Shown here in pieces: positions 32,108-39,591 of a stretch of DNA of 64,000 nt; the stretch's first letter is position 1, and each line of letters starts with the position of its first letter. This DNA comes from Candidatus Polarisedimenticolaceae bacterium. Its GTDB lineage: Bacteria; Acidobacteriota; Polarisedimenticolia; Polarisedimenticolales; DASRJG01. The position numbers were made by a program, and so were the translations under genes. The notes beneath the pieces are model-generated. The model saw nothing but the letters and a program-made list of their open reading frames with translations, made no database searches and was not told the origin of the DNA. The stretch covers positions 513,238 through 577,237 of the forward strand of contig DASUCV010000004.1 of the NCBI GenBank assembly GCA_036275915.1, given 5' to 3'.

Positions 32108-33114
32108 GCGGCGGCGTCCTTCTCACCAAGAAAGACTTCTCGAGCGACCAGGAAGTCCGCTGGTGCCCCGGCTGCGGCGACTACGCCATCCTTGCGTCGG
32201 TGCAGTCGGTCTTTCCCGAGCTGGGGATCCCGAAAGAGAAGTTCGTCGTCGTCTCGGGGATCGGCTGCTCTTCGCGATTCCCGTACTACATGAACACGTT
32301 CGGCTTCCACACGATCCACGGCCGCGCGCCGGCGGTCGCGACCGGCGTCAAGATCGCGAACCCGGACCTCTCGGTGTGGATCGCGACCGGCGACGGCGAC
32401 GCGCTCTCGATCGGCGGGAACCACATCATCCACCTCATGCGCCGCAACGTGGACGTCAAGGTCATGCTCTTCAACAACCGTATCTACGGGTTGACGAAGG
32501 GCCAGTACTCTCCGACCTCGGAAGTCGGCAAGAAGACGAAGTCGACGCCGTTCGGCTCCGTCGATCGCCCGTTCAACCCGATCTCCGTCGCGATCGGCTC
32601 CCGCGCGTCGTTCGTCGCGCGCAGCGTGGACGTCTACGCCCCGCACCTGAAGGAAGTGCTCCACGCCGCCGCCAAGCACAAGGGCACCGCGTTCATCGAG
32701 ATCTTCCAGAATTGCAACATCTTCAACGACCTCGCCTTCGAGCAATACCGCGAGAAGGAGCTTCGCGACGACAACGTCGTCCACCTGAAGCACGGCGAGC
32801 CGCTGATCTTCGGCAAGGCGAAGGACCGGGGCATCCGGATGAACGGCTTCACCCCCGAGGTCGTCACGCTCGGGAACGGCGTCACCGAGAAGGACCTCGT
32901 CGTCCACGACGTCAAGGCACCCGCCGCCTACGCGTTCATGCTCTCCCAGATGGAGGCGCCGGCTTTCCCGACGCCGATCGGGGTCCTCCGGGACATCGAC
33001 GCCCCCGTGCTCGAGGCCGCGATGCACCGGCAGATCGACGACGTCGTCGCGAGCAAGGGCAAGGGCGACCTCCAGGCGCTCATCTACGGCGGAGAGACCT
33101 GGGACGTCGTCTAG
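32104..33114 (+). CDS. korB: 2-oxoglutarate:ferredoxin oxidoreductase, beta subunit
   Basis: A 336-aa TPP-binding subunit. The opening VRWCPGCGDYAILASVQSVF and SGIGCSSRFPYYMNTFGFHT carry the Cys residues that, with a later Cys, bind the [4Fe-4S] cluster. The TPP motif is GDGDALSIGGNH ... LFNNRIYGLTKGQYSPTS. TFGSVDRPFNP-like SVDRPFNPISVAIG is typical of KorB. It forms the catalytic heterotetramer with KorA. It overlaps korA and is followed by a perfect hairpin at 33120. Confidence 0.95.
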   Translation: MSGGVLLTKKDFSSDQEVRWCPGCGDYAILASVQSVFPELGIPKEKFVVVSGIGCSSRFPYYMNTFGFHTIHGRAPAVATGVKIANPDLSVWIATGDGDALSIGGNHIIHLMRRNVDVKVMLFNNRIYGLTKGQYSPTSEVGKKTKSTPFGSVDRPFNPISVAIGSRASFVARSVDVYAPHLKEVLHAAAKHKGTAFIEIFQNCNIFNDLAFEQYREKELRDDNVVHLKHGEPLIFGKAKDRGIRMNGFTPEVVTLGNGVTEKDLVVHDVKAPAAYAFMLSQMEAPAFPTPIGVLRDIDAPVLEAAMHRQIDDVVASKGKGDLQALIYGGETWDVV

Positions 33115-33119
33115 CTGCG

Positions 33120-33138
33120 AGTCGGTAGTCTACCGACT
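33120..33138 (+). terminator. Perfect 9-bp hairpin after korB
   Basis: AGTCGGTAG-T-CTACCGACT is a perfect inverted repeat 5 nt after the korB stop. Only a weak pyrimidine stretch follows, so it is either a poor intrinsic terminator or an operator for the next gene. Confidence 0.4.
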
Positions 33139-33154
33139 TCTCGAGGTGTCTCTC

Positions 33155-33598
33155 ATGCTCCTCACCGCCGCCGCTCTTCTCGCTGGTCTCCTCGCAGCAC
33201 CCGGTACGGTCAGGCCCGCCCCCGCTCCGCCACCGTCGTCGATCCGAAAGGACATCGAGAAGCTCCTCGACACGCAGTCGGCGGCATGGTCCAAGGGCGA
33301 CCTCGACGGCTTCTGCAGCGTCTACGTCGACGACGCCGCGTTCATCACACCGAGCGGCCTGACGCAGACCAAGAAGGCGGTCCTCGATCGCTACCGCGTC
33401 AAGTACAAGGACCCCGCCGGGATGGGCAAGCTCCGCCTCGACGTCATCGAGGTGCGTGAGCTGACCCCCGACGCAGCGTCGGTCGTCGCGCAGTGGACGC
33501 TGACGTGGCCCGACAAGCCCGAGGCCACCGGCCTCACCCTTCTCGTCCTCAAGAAGACGAAGGAGGGCTGGCGGATCCTGCAGGACGCGTCGATGTGA
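33155..33598 (+). CDS. Exported SnoaL/DUF4440-like protein
   Basis: About 147 aa from the ATG at 33155, which has CGAGG at good spacing; a GTG at 33146 is less likely. The signal peptide is LLTAAALLAGLLAAPG. The mature part has the NTF2-like cone fold: IEKLLDTQSAAWSKGDLDGF, YVDDAAFITPSG, KKAVLDRYRVKY and GWRILQDASM. Members of this family are small ligand-binding or enzymatic proteins of mixed function; no active site is evident. The stop overlaps the GTG of the EamA transporter gene. Confidence 0.85.
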   Translation: MLLTAAALLAGLLAAPGTVRPAPAPPPSSIRKDIEKLLDTQSAAWSKGDLDGFCSVYVDDAAFITPSGLTQTKKAVLDRYRVKYKDPAGMGKLRLDVIEVRELTPDAASVVAQWTLTWPDKPEATGLTLLVLKKTKEGWRILQDASM

Positions 33599-34521
33599 GC
33601 GAGCGGGCGAAAGCGGTATTCGCCCTCCTCATCGTCACGATCCTCTGGGGCGGCACCTTCGTCTGGATGAAGCAGAGCCTCACCGCGGCCGCCCAGGCGC
33701 TGGGCCGGCCCGGAGGCGCTGCCGTCGTCTGCCTCTACGTCGCGATCCGCTTCGCGATCGCGGCGGCGATCCTCCCGCTCTGGCCGCGCGCGCGCCGCGG
33801 CCTCGACGCCCGCGCGTGGCGCGGCGGCGCGATCCTCGGCATCCTCCTCTTCACCGGGTTCCTCGCGCAGATGCTCGGCCTCGAGGGCGTCTCGCCTCCC
33901 GTCTCGGCGTTCTTGACGAGCCTCTACGTCGTCGTCGCCGCGCTCATCTCGGCGTGGATGCACCGCACCCGCCCGCACACGCCGTTCCTCATGGGCGTCG
34001 GCCTCGCGACGTTCGGCGCCGGCTTCATCCAGGGGCCGCCGCAGCTCGCCTTCGGCCCCGCCGAATGGCTCACCGTTGTCTGCGCCTTCATCTTCTCGAT
34101 CCACATCCTGGCGACCGACCGCATCACGAAGGCCCTCCCGCCTCTCCCCGTCACACTCGCGATGTTCGTCGCAACAGCGGCGTTCGCGATCGTGGCACTG
34201 CCGGTCGCCCTCGCCGTTCCCGGCGCGCCGAGCACGAGCGACCTCGTGGCGCTCCTGCGCAACCACGCCTTCGTGACGCCTCTCCTCTTCGCCGTGTTCT
34301 TCGCGACGATCCTCGCCCTCACGCTCATGAACCTCTACCAGCGCGCGATCGATCCCGTCCGCGCCGCGATCCTCTACGCGCTCGAGCCCGTTTGGACCAC
34401 GATCATCGCGATGGCGATCGGCCTGGGCCGTCCCGGCACGTGGCTCTTTATCGGCGGCGGCGCGCTCGTCGCCGGCAACCTCATCGCCGAGTGGGGCGCC
34501 GCGCACGACATCAAGGAGTGA
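33595..34521 (+). CDS. EamA/DMT-family transporter
   Basis: A 308-aa protein with ten predicted membrane segments in two EamA repeats. It opens KAVFALLIVTILWGGTFVW and the second repeat ends RAAILYALEPVWTTIIAMAIGLGRP, both typical of drug/metabolite transporters that export amino acids or other small molecules. The GTG start overlaps the preceding DUF4440-like gene. Its last 24 codons reappear as a decayed copy at 35199-35270. The substrate is unknown. Confidence 0.93.
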   Translation: MSERAKAVFALLIVTILWGGTFVWMKQSLTAAAQALGRPGGAAVVCLYVAIRFAIAAAILPLWPRARRGLDARAWRGGAILGILLFTGFLAQMLGLEGVSPPVSAFLTSLYVVVAALISAWMHRTRPHTPFLMGVGLATFGAGFIQGPPQLAFGPAEWLTVVCAFIFSIHILATDRITKALPPLPVTLAMFVATAAFAIVALPVALAVPGAPSTSDLVALLRNHAFVTPLLFAVFFATILALTLMNLYQRAIDPVRAAILYALEPVWTTIIAMAIGLGRPGTWLFIGGGALVAGNLIAEWGAAHDIKE

Positions 34522-34684
34522 GGATCGGCATGCTGCCGGCCGAATGGACAAGGACACTCCCTCACCGGACGGACCGAGCGCGTAAGATCAGATCCACGTT
34601 GTCGACGGAGCGCGTCCGCCATCGCCGTGGGGGTCTCGGCGAAAACGCGGAGGCGGGCTCTCGACACTTCGAAGGAGGAGTCCC

Positions 34685-35110
34685 GTGACGTTCAAGCACG
34701 CAGCGATCATCTCGATTTCGGCGGCGCTCATCGCAGCGGTGCCGCTGGCCGCCGTCGCCGCAGGCCCGACGGTCGTGATGACGAAGTCCGAGCTCAAGTG
34801 GAAGGACATGGGGAACGGGGTCCAAGCTGCGCCCGTTTCAGGCGACATGGACAAGGGTCCCAGCCGCTTCTTCCTCAAGTACCCGGCCGGCCTGGTGACA
34901 CCGAAGCACCATCACGACACCGACCACTACGTCACGTTGATCTCGGGTGCCGTGACGCTCACCGTCAACGGCAAGGACTACAAACTTGGGCCCGGCGACT
35001 ACTTCGCCTTGACCAACAAGGCAGCCCACGTCGCCAAAGTCGAGGGCAAGGAAGCCGCCGTCTTCTTCGTCGAGGCCGACGGACCTTGGAACGTCGTGAT
35101 GGAGAAGTAG
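34685..35110 (+). CDS. Exported cupin-domain protein
   Basis: A 141-aa protein with a GTG start and a strong AGGAGG upstream. The signal peptide is about 1-26 (ALIAAVPLAAVAAGP). The cupin covers about 55-125: motif 1 is TPKHHHDTDHYVTLISGAV (His ligands and a non-standard position for the Glu) and motif 2 is LGPGDYFALTNKAAHVAKVE (His ligand). It would work in the periplasm or outside. No enzymatic class is evident. It lies between the EamA gene and a decayed copy of the EamA 3' end, so it is flanked by 72-bp direct repeats with 83% identity. Confidence 0.85.
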   Translation: MTFKHAAIISISAALIAAVPLAAVAAGPTVVMTKSELKWKDMGNGVQAAPVSGDMDKGPSRFFLKYPAGLVTPKHHHDTDHYVTLISGAVTLTVNGKDYKLGPGDYFALTNKAAHVAKVEGKEAAVFFVEADGPWNVVMEK

Positions 35111-35198
35111 GCAGTCGTCTGCGAGGGCACCCTGCCGCGTCGACGGTACGATCATCGCGATGGCGATCAGCCACATTCGTTCCGGCCCGCGGCTCTAA

Positions 35199-35270
35199 AT
35201 CGGTGGCGCTCCACTCGTCACGGAAAACCTCATCGCCGGGTGGGGCGCCGCGCACGATGTCAAGGAGTGA
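35199..35270 (+). pseudogene. Decayed 3' end of an EamA-type transporter
   Basis: Seventy-two nt align without gaps to the last 72 nt of the EamA gene at 34450-34521 (60 of 72 identical by eye). The encoded peptide LIAGWGAAHDVKE with its TGA corresponds to LIAEWGAAHDIKE. A TAA stands just before it in frame, and no upstream part of a second transporter is seen. Confidence 0.8.
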
Positions 35271-35284
35271 TAGGAGACACGCCC

Positions 35285-35653
35285 ATGCCCCACGGCAAGA
35301 TCTGCTATCTCGAAATCCCAGCCAACAGAGCGGAAGACGCAGCGGCCTTCTACGAGAGCATCTTCCGCTGGAAGGTACGCCCTCGCGGCGACGGGAATCT
35401 CGCCTTCGACGACAACGGCAGCGTGAGCGGCACGTGGGTCAAGGGGAGCGACCGAACTCCCGATGAAAGAACTCGGGTGTACATCATGGTCGACAACATC
35501 CGAGAGTCGCTCGAGCAGATAGAGGCCGCAGGCGGAAGAGTGCTGACATTCCGCACGGACATCGGCCCCGGCATGGGCACCTTCGCAGTCTTCGCCGACC
35601 CCGTCGGCAATGAATTCGGGTTGTACGAGGAGCCGCAACGGCGGACTTCATGA
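35285..35653 (+). CDS. VOC/glyoxalase-fold protein
   Basis: A 122-aa protein with an ATG preceded by AGGAG. It has the glyoxalase/bleomycin-resistance fold in one module: KICYLEIPANRAEDAAAFYE at the start, YIMVDNIRESLEQIEAAGG in the middle and FAVFADPVGNEFGLYEEP at the end. Close relatives are annotated only as VOC family, possibly metal-binding. The stop overlaps the next gene by ATGA. It begins 14 nt after the EamA remnant. Confidence 0.88.
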   Translation: MPHGKICYLEIPANRAEDAAAFYESIFRWKVRPRGDGNLAFDDNGSVSGTWVKGSDRTPDERTRVYIMVDNIRESLEQIEAAGGRVLTFRTDIGPGMGTFAVFADPVGNEFGLYEEPQRRTS

Positions 35654-36147
35654 ATCGAGGGACGACACGTTTCAGCGCCGCTCCGCTCCTCCTTCTTGGC
35701 GCGGTCGCCGTGGCGGCCGTTCAACCCGGGAACGTTTCGGCGCCGACCGTGCCGATCGTGGGCCAGTGGCGTCTGAACCTCTCGCGAACGCACTACGGCA
35801 CCGGTGTGGACGTGCGGCGAAGTGAAACGTTCACGTGCGACATTGATCGCAAGCTGGTGCGGTGCGTTATCCGTAGCGTCCGTCAGGACGGTCGGAAGCT
35901 CACAGCGCAATTTGCAACGCCGACAGATGCTTCGCCGGCGCCGGTCACGGGCATCCCTGATATCGATTCGGTCTCATTGTCGCAACCGATTCCATCGCTG
36001 CTCGATGCGACGTTCTCCTTTCGAGGGAAGCCGGTCTTCGCGTACCGCGCCTATCGTTCGAGCGACGGCGCATCGCTCATGATCGTCTCCGTGGATCCGA
36101 TTTCACACAGCGCGATGACGACGGTGGTCGTTTACGATCGCCAGTGA
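35650..36147 (+). CDS. Hypothetical exported protein
   Basis: A 165-aa protein. The N-terminus SAAPLLLLGAVAVAAVQPG is a signal peptide. The mature part is beta-rich: IVGQWRLNLSRTHYGTGVDV opens like small lipid-binding or beta-barrel proteins that start with GxWxLNxxxS, and VFAYRAYRSSDGASLMIVSV resembles strands of the same fold. Two Cys (in FTCDIDRKLVRCV) could form a disulfide. Function unknown. It overlaps the VOC gene. Confidence 0.7.
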   Translation: MNRGTTRFSAAPLLLLGAVAVAAVQPGNVSAPTVPIVGQWRLNLSRTHYGTGVDVRRSETFTCDIDRKLVRCVIRSVRQDGRKLTAQFATPTDASPAPVTGIPDIDSVSLSQPIPSLLDATFSFRGKPVFAYRAYRSSDGASLMIVSVDPISHSAMTTVVVYDRQ

Positions 36148-36272
36148 CAGCGCCCTCATCGAGTTATCCCAATCCGGGGCATCGGCGCGGCGCAAGGAGA
36201 TGACGGGCGGTGAACGATCCCTATTGAACGTGCGGCCTTGCGGCCCTTAGAGTCACCTCGTCCGAGGGAACA

Positions 36273-36740
36273 GTGGCGCGTCCAACAGGGGCAAGGCTCG
36301 TGATCGTTTGCGGCCTGCCCGGCTCCGGGAAGACGACGCTCGCATCGTCACTCGAGGCCAGGCTTGAGGCCGTCCGCATGTCGCCCGACGATTGGATGGA
36401 CGCGCTCGGCATCAGCCTCCATGACGAAAGCGGTCGAGCGCGGATCGAAGCGCTTCAGTGGAACCTGGCTCAGCGGCTGCTCGGCCTCGGTCAAACGGTC
36501 ATCATCGAATGGGGCACCTGGGCGAGATCGGAGCGCGAGGTATTACGCTTGGGAGCGCGTGCCCTGGGCGCGGCCGTCGAGCTCCACTACGTATCGGCCG
36601 AGCCGAGTGTCCTGGTCGAACGCATTCGTGCGAGGGCGAGGGAGCATCCGCCGCTTTCTGACGATGCGATCCGAGAGTGGATCACGCGCTTCGAAGCACC
36701 CGACGAGACGGAGCTCTTGCTCTACGACAGTCCCTTGTGA
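36273..36740 (+). CDS. Small P-loop ATPase/kinase
   Basis: A 155-aa protein with a GTG start preceded by GAGGGA. The Walker A motif is GLPGSGKTT (residues about 14-22). RMSPDDWMDAL is a nucleotide-kinase-like segment, and VELHYVSAEPSVLVERIRAR with YDSPL are typical of the AAA_33 group of small kinases and zeta-like P-loop proteins. Size fits a single-domain kinase. The substrate is unknown; some relatives phosphorylate antibiotics or sugars. There is no antitoxin-like partner next to it. Confidence 0.83.
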   Translation: MARPTGARLVIVCGLPGSGKTTLASSLEARLEAVRMSPDDWMDALGISLHDESGRARIEALQWNLAQRLLGLGQTVIIEWGTWARSEREVLRLGARALGAAVELHYVSAEPSVLVERIRARAREHPPLSDDAIREWITRFEAPDETELLLYDSPL

Positions 36741-36756
36741 GAGGACGTTCAAAACG

Positions 36757-37077
36757 ATGGTCGTGAACCTTCAGACCGACTCCTGGTTGGTCGTGGCCCC
36801 GATCACCATAGGCATCCTCTCGCTGCTCGCTGCGTGGTGGAAGTTCTTGTCGTTCTGGGAGCGTATGTGGAGCGAGTCGCTCTCATCGAGGAGCGTCGAT
36901 CGTCGGATGGTGCGCTGGCAACGAACGCTCTTCCGAGGGCGTGCTCTGCTCGGACGGTGGGGCGGTCCAGGGAAGCTCGCGGGTCTTCGTGTTCTGATCC
37001 TCGTTTCTCGGGGTATCGTTCTGCTGATCGCCGCGGTGCTGCTCGTTTCCATAGCCGTGAGGCTGCTGAAGACGTGA
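36757..37077 (+). CDS. Hypothetical small membrane protein
   Basis: A 106-aa protein with two membrane segments, about 8-28 (VVAPITIGILSLLAAWW) and 82-103 (GIVLLIAAVLLVSIAVRLL), joined by a basic, Arg/Trp-rich loop. No family is recognised. It starts 16 nt after the P-loop gene and ends 11 nt before the M20 gene, so the three may be cotranscribed. Confidence 0.6.
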   Translation: MVVNLQTDSWLVVAPITIGILSLLAAWWKFLSFWERMWSESLSSRSVDRRMVRWQRTLFRGRALLGRWGGPGKLAGLRVLILVSRGIVLLIAAVLLVSIAVRLLKT

Positions 37078-37088
37078 GAGGACAGAGC

Positions 37089-38393
37089 ATGAGACCGTGC
37101 TTCGTGATCGCGGCCCTGGCGCTCGTCTCCATCGTGTCGGCGCAGACGCCGGCCGCGCAACGTGGCGTCGGCGCCGCGCAGGTCGATGCGATCTACCCCG
37201 ACATCGAGAAGCTCTACATGGACTTGCACCGCAACCCGGAGCTGGCGTTTCACGAGCAGCGCACGGCATCGACGCTCGCGGCTCGCGTCAAGGCGTTGGG
37301 GTACGAGGTCACGACCGGCGTGGGCGGCAGCGGTGTCGTCGCGATCCTGAAGAACGGGTCCGGCCCGACGGTGATGTTGCGCACCGAGCTCGACGCGTTA
37401 CCGATGGAGGAGAAGACCGGCTTGCCGTTCGCGAGCACGGCCAAGACGAAGAACGACGCCGGCGACGTGGTGCCCTTGGCCCACTCGTGCGGGCACGATC
37501 TGCACATGGCGGTGTGGGCCGGCACGGCCGAGCTCATGGCGAAGCACCGCGACCTTTGGCACGGAACGCTCATGCTGGTCGGGCAGCCGGCCGAGGAGAT
37601 CGTCGCGGGCGCGACCGCGATGCTGAAGGACGGCCTGTTCACGCGCTTCCCGAAACCGGACTACGCGTTGGGCATCCACGACGAGCAGTCTTTGCCCGCC
37701 GGCGTGGTCGGGTTCCATTCCGGCTTCTTCCGCGCGAACTCGACCGGCCTCGAGATGACGGTGTACGGGAAGGGCGGCCACGGCGCCTATCCGCAGAATG
37801 CGATCGATCCGGTGCTGATCGCCGCGCGCATCGTGGTCGGCCTGCAGAGCATCGTGTCGCGCGAGAACGACCCGGCTGATCCCGCCGTGATCACGGTCGG
37901 CAGCATCCACGGCGGCACCGCCTCGAACATCATCCCCGACGAGGTGAAGCTGCAGATCACCGTGCGCTCGCTCGATCCGGCCGTCCACAAGCGCCTGCTC
38001 GCGGCCATCGCGCGCCAGGCGAAGGGCGAGGCGCTCGCCGCGGGCGCTCCCAGGGAGCCGCTGATCGAGACGAAGTCCAGCACCGACGCCGTCTACAACG
38101 ATCCCGAGCTGACCCAGCGCATGGTCGCCGCCGCGCGCGCGGCGCTCGGTGCCGACCGCGTGGTCGAGATGCCCGCACAGATGGGCGGAGAGGACTTCTC
38201 GCAATTCGGACTGGCGGGCGTCCGTTCCGTCCTGCTGCACGTCGGCGCGGTCGACGCGGCGAAGCTGGAGGCTTCGCGCAAGTCCGGTGTGCCGGTGCCC
38301 GGCGTGCACTCGCCGTTGTGGGCGCCGGAGCGCGAGCCTACGATCAAGGCCGCGATCGCCGCGGAGACGGCGATCTTGATGGACTTGCTCTAA
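37089..38393 (+). CDS. Exported M20-family amidohydrolase/peptidase
   Basis: A 434-aa protein with a signal peptide (1-18, ALALVSIVSAQ). The M20 amidohydrolase pattern is complete: YMDLHRNPELAFHEQRTA, a metal site in HSCGHDLHMA (His, Asp, His), QPAEEIVAGATAML (catalytic/metal Glu-Glu), HDEQSLPAGVVGF, GKGGHGAYPQNAIDP, GGTASNIIPDEV and GGEDFSQFG. It resembles hippurate hydrolase/IAA-amino acid hydrolase and would release amino acids from N-acyl conjugates in the periplasm. Base composition is slightly less GC-biased than neighbouring operons. Confidence 0.92.
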   Translation: MRPCFVIAALALVSIVSAQTPAAQRGVGAAQVDAIYPDIEKLYMDLHRNPELAFHEQRTASTLAARVKALGYEVTTGVGGSGVVAILKNGSGPTVMLRTELDALPMEEKTGLPFASTAKTKNDAGDVVPLAHSCGHDLHMAVWAGTAELMAKHRDLWHGTLMLVGQPAEEIVAGATAMLKDGLFTRFPKPDYALGIHDEQSLPAGVVGFHSGFFRANSTGLEMTVYGKGGHGAYPQNAIDPVLIAARIVVGLQSIVSRENDPADPAVITVGSIHGGTASNIIPDEVKLQITVRSLDPAVHKRLLAAIARQAKGEALAAGAPREPLIETKSSTDAVYNDPELTQRMVAAARAALGADRVVEMPAQMGGEDFSQFGLAGVRSVLLHVGAVDAAKLEASRKSGVPVPGVHSPLWAPEREPTIKAAIAAETAILMDLL

Positions 38394-38419
38394 GGCGCTC
38401 TGGGGGGCCGGAGAGCCGT

Positions 38420-38953
38420 ATGCATCGTCGACACCACGTTCTCTTGGCGATCGGCCTGACGATCGCGGCCACCGCTCTCTCGACAACTCCGTCCCCTGCG
38501 ATGTCGAAGGAGGAGCGGGCCAGGCTCGAACACGAGATTCGATCGCTGGACAAGGACAAGGTTCACAAGCTCGTCCAGTCCGTGGAGGCTCAGCCGTTCG
38601 GCGACGAAGCGGACCAAGTCCGCGCCGCTTTGATCGTCTACTTCGAGCCGATTCCCTACGAAGTGTGTCTCGATCAGATCGGTTTCTTGATGGATGCGAA
38701 GCCGAAGCTCCTGATGAACGTGTTCTGGCAGGTCGTCCTCTCGAGTGGAGACTTCTACCTTCAGCACCCGGATGAGAGCTCGGACCGCCTCGCCTACATG
38801 CAGGCGGGGCTCGAAGCCGGACTGCGTGTGTATGCGCGAATTCTCCTGGAGAAGCCGAAGGCACGAAACGCGAAGCTCGACGAGCTCGTCGAGATGAGCA
38901 ACGCCGGGCGCCTCGGTGACTACGTTCGAGACAATCCGTGCCCGAAAAAGTGA
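38420..38953 (+). CDS. Hypothetical exported protein
   Basis: A 177-aa protein. The N-terminal LLAIGLTIAATALSTTPSPA is a signal peptide. The mature part is helical and charged: SKEERARLEHEIRSLDKDKV, then LIVYFEPIPYEVCLDQIGFL and LQHPDESSDRLAYMQAGLEA. It has two Cys (one close to the C-terminus, NPCPKK). I do not recognise the family. The TGA stop shares one base with the ATG of the next gene (TGATG). Confidence 0.7.
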   Translation: MHRRHHVLLAIGLTIAATALSTTPSPAMSKEERARLEHEIRSLDKDKVHKLVQSVEAQPFGDEADQVRAALIVYFEPIPYEVCLDQIGFLMDAKPKLLMNVFWQVVLSSGDFYLQHPDESSDRLAYMQAGLEAGLRVYARILLEKPKARNAKLDELVEMSNAGRLGDYVRDNPCPKK

Positions 38954-39480
38954 TGTACGTCCTCATCACGGGAGCGGCGGGCTCGGGAACGTCGACGCTC
39001 GCGGAGGCCTTGGCGCGCCGGTGGGGCGTTCCCGCGCTCGAGGCCGATGATTACTTCTGGCTGCCGACCGATCCGCCCTATCGGCGCAAGCGGGATCCGG
39101 AGGTTCGTCGCGCCCTGTTCGAGCATGCGTTGGCGTCGCACGAGCGCTGCGTCGTTGCCGGCTCCGTCGTGGGATGGGGTGTCGAGGCGTCGCTCGACCT
39201 CGTCGTCTTCCTCTACGTCGAGACGTCGGTCCGCCTTCGTCGACTGCGCGAGCGTGACGAAGCGCTCTTCGGTCGAGCGAACCCGGCGTTTCTCGAGTGG
39301 GCCGCGCAGTACGATGAGGGCCCTGCGGAAGGGCGCAGCCTCGCCAAGCATGAGAGCTGGCTGACCTCGCTCCATTGCCCGGTCATCCGGCTCGTCGGTG
39401 AACTGACGGTGACGGATCAGATCACGCGTGTCGCCGACGCCATTGCGGGAGTGAGCCCAGCCGACCGCGAGGGAGCATGA
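38953..39480 (+). CDS. Small P-loop NTPase (adenylate/shikimate kinase-like)
   Basis: A 175-aa protein. The ATG at 38953 overlaps the upstream stop; a GTG 15 nt earlier is possible. Walker A is GAAGSGTSTLAEALA (residues about 7-21), with Thr in place of the usual Lys (GSGTST rather than GSGKST). ALEADDYFWLPTDPPYRRKR follows, as in small sugar or nucleoside kinases. The Lys-to-Thr change recurs in some kinase-like proteins but would weaken ATP binding in a classical P-loop. Function unknown. It converges on the large RHS gene. Confidence 0.78.
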   Translation: MYVLITGAAGSGTSTLAEALARRWGVPALEADDYFWLPTDPPYRRKRDPEVRRALFEHALASHERCVVAGSVVGWGVEASLDLVVFLYVETSVRLRRLRERDEALFGRANPAFLEWAAQYDEGPAEGRSLAKHESWLTSLHCPVIRLVGELTVTDQITRVADAIAGVSPADREGA

Positions 39481-39550
39481 CTCGGACCACGAACGCTAGG
39501 CGTGGCGCCGACGGAGCATTCGTGCCCGACCGTGAGCCTCGCGCGGTACA

Positions 39551-39588
39551 CCGGGGCATCCCGCCGTTGTGCGGCGAGATGCCCCCGG
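39551..39588. terminator. Strong hairpin between convergent P-loop and RHS genes
   Basis: CCGGGGCATC (39551-39560) pairs with GATGCCCCCGG (39578-39588), leaving one bulged base. Inside it CGCCG pairs with CGGCG around TTGTG. About 15 base pairs form 3 nt after the RHS stop. No T-run follows, so termination may be Rho-assisted or the structure may protect the 3' end. Confidence 0.5.
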
Positions 39589-39591
39589 ACG

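Noticed and set aside
36273..39480. The two small P-loop genes as zeta-type toxin modules
   Set aside because: No antitoxin-sized partner gene overlaps either one, and toxin-specific residues could not be recognised.
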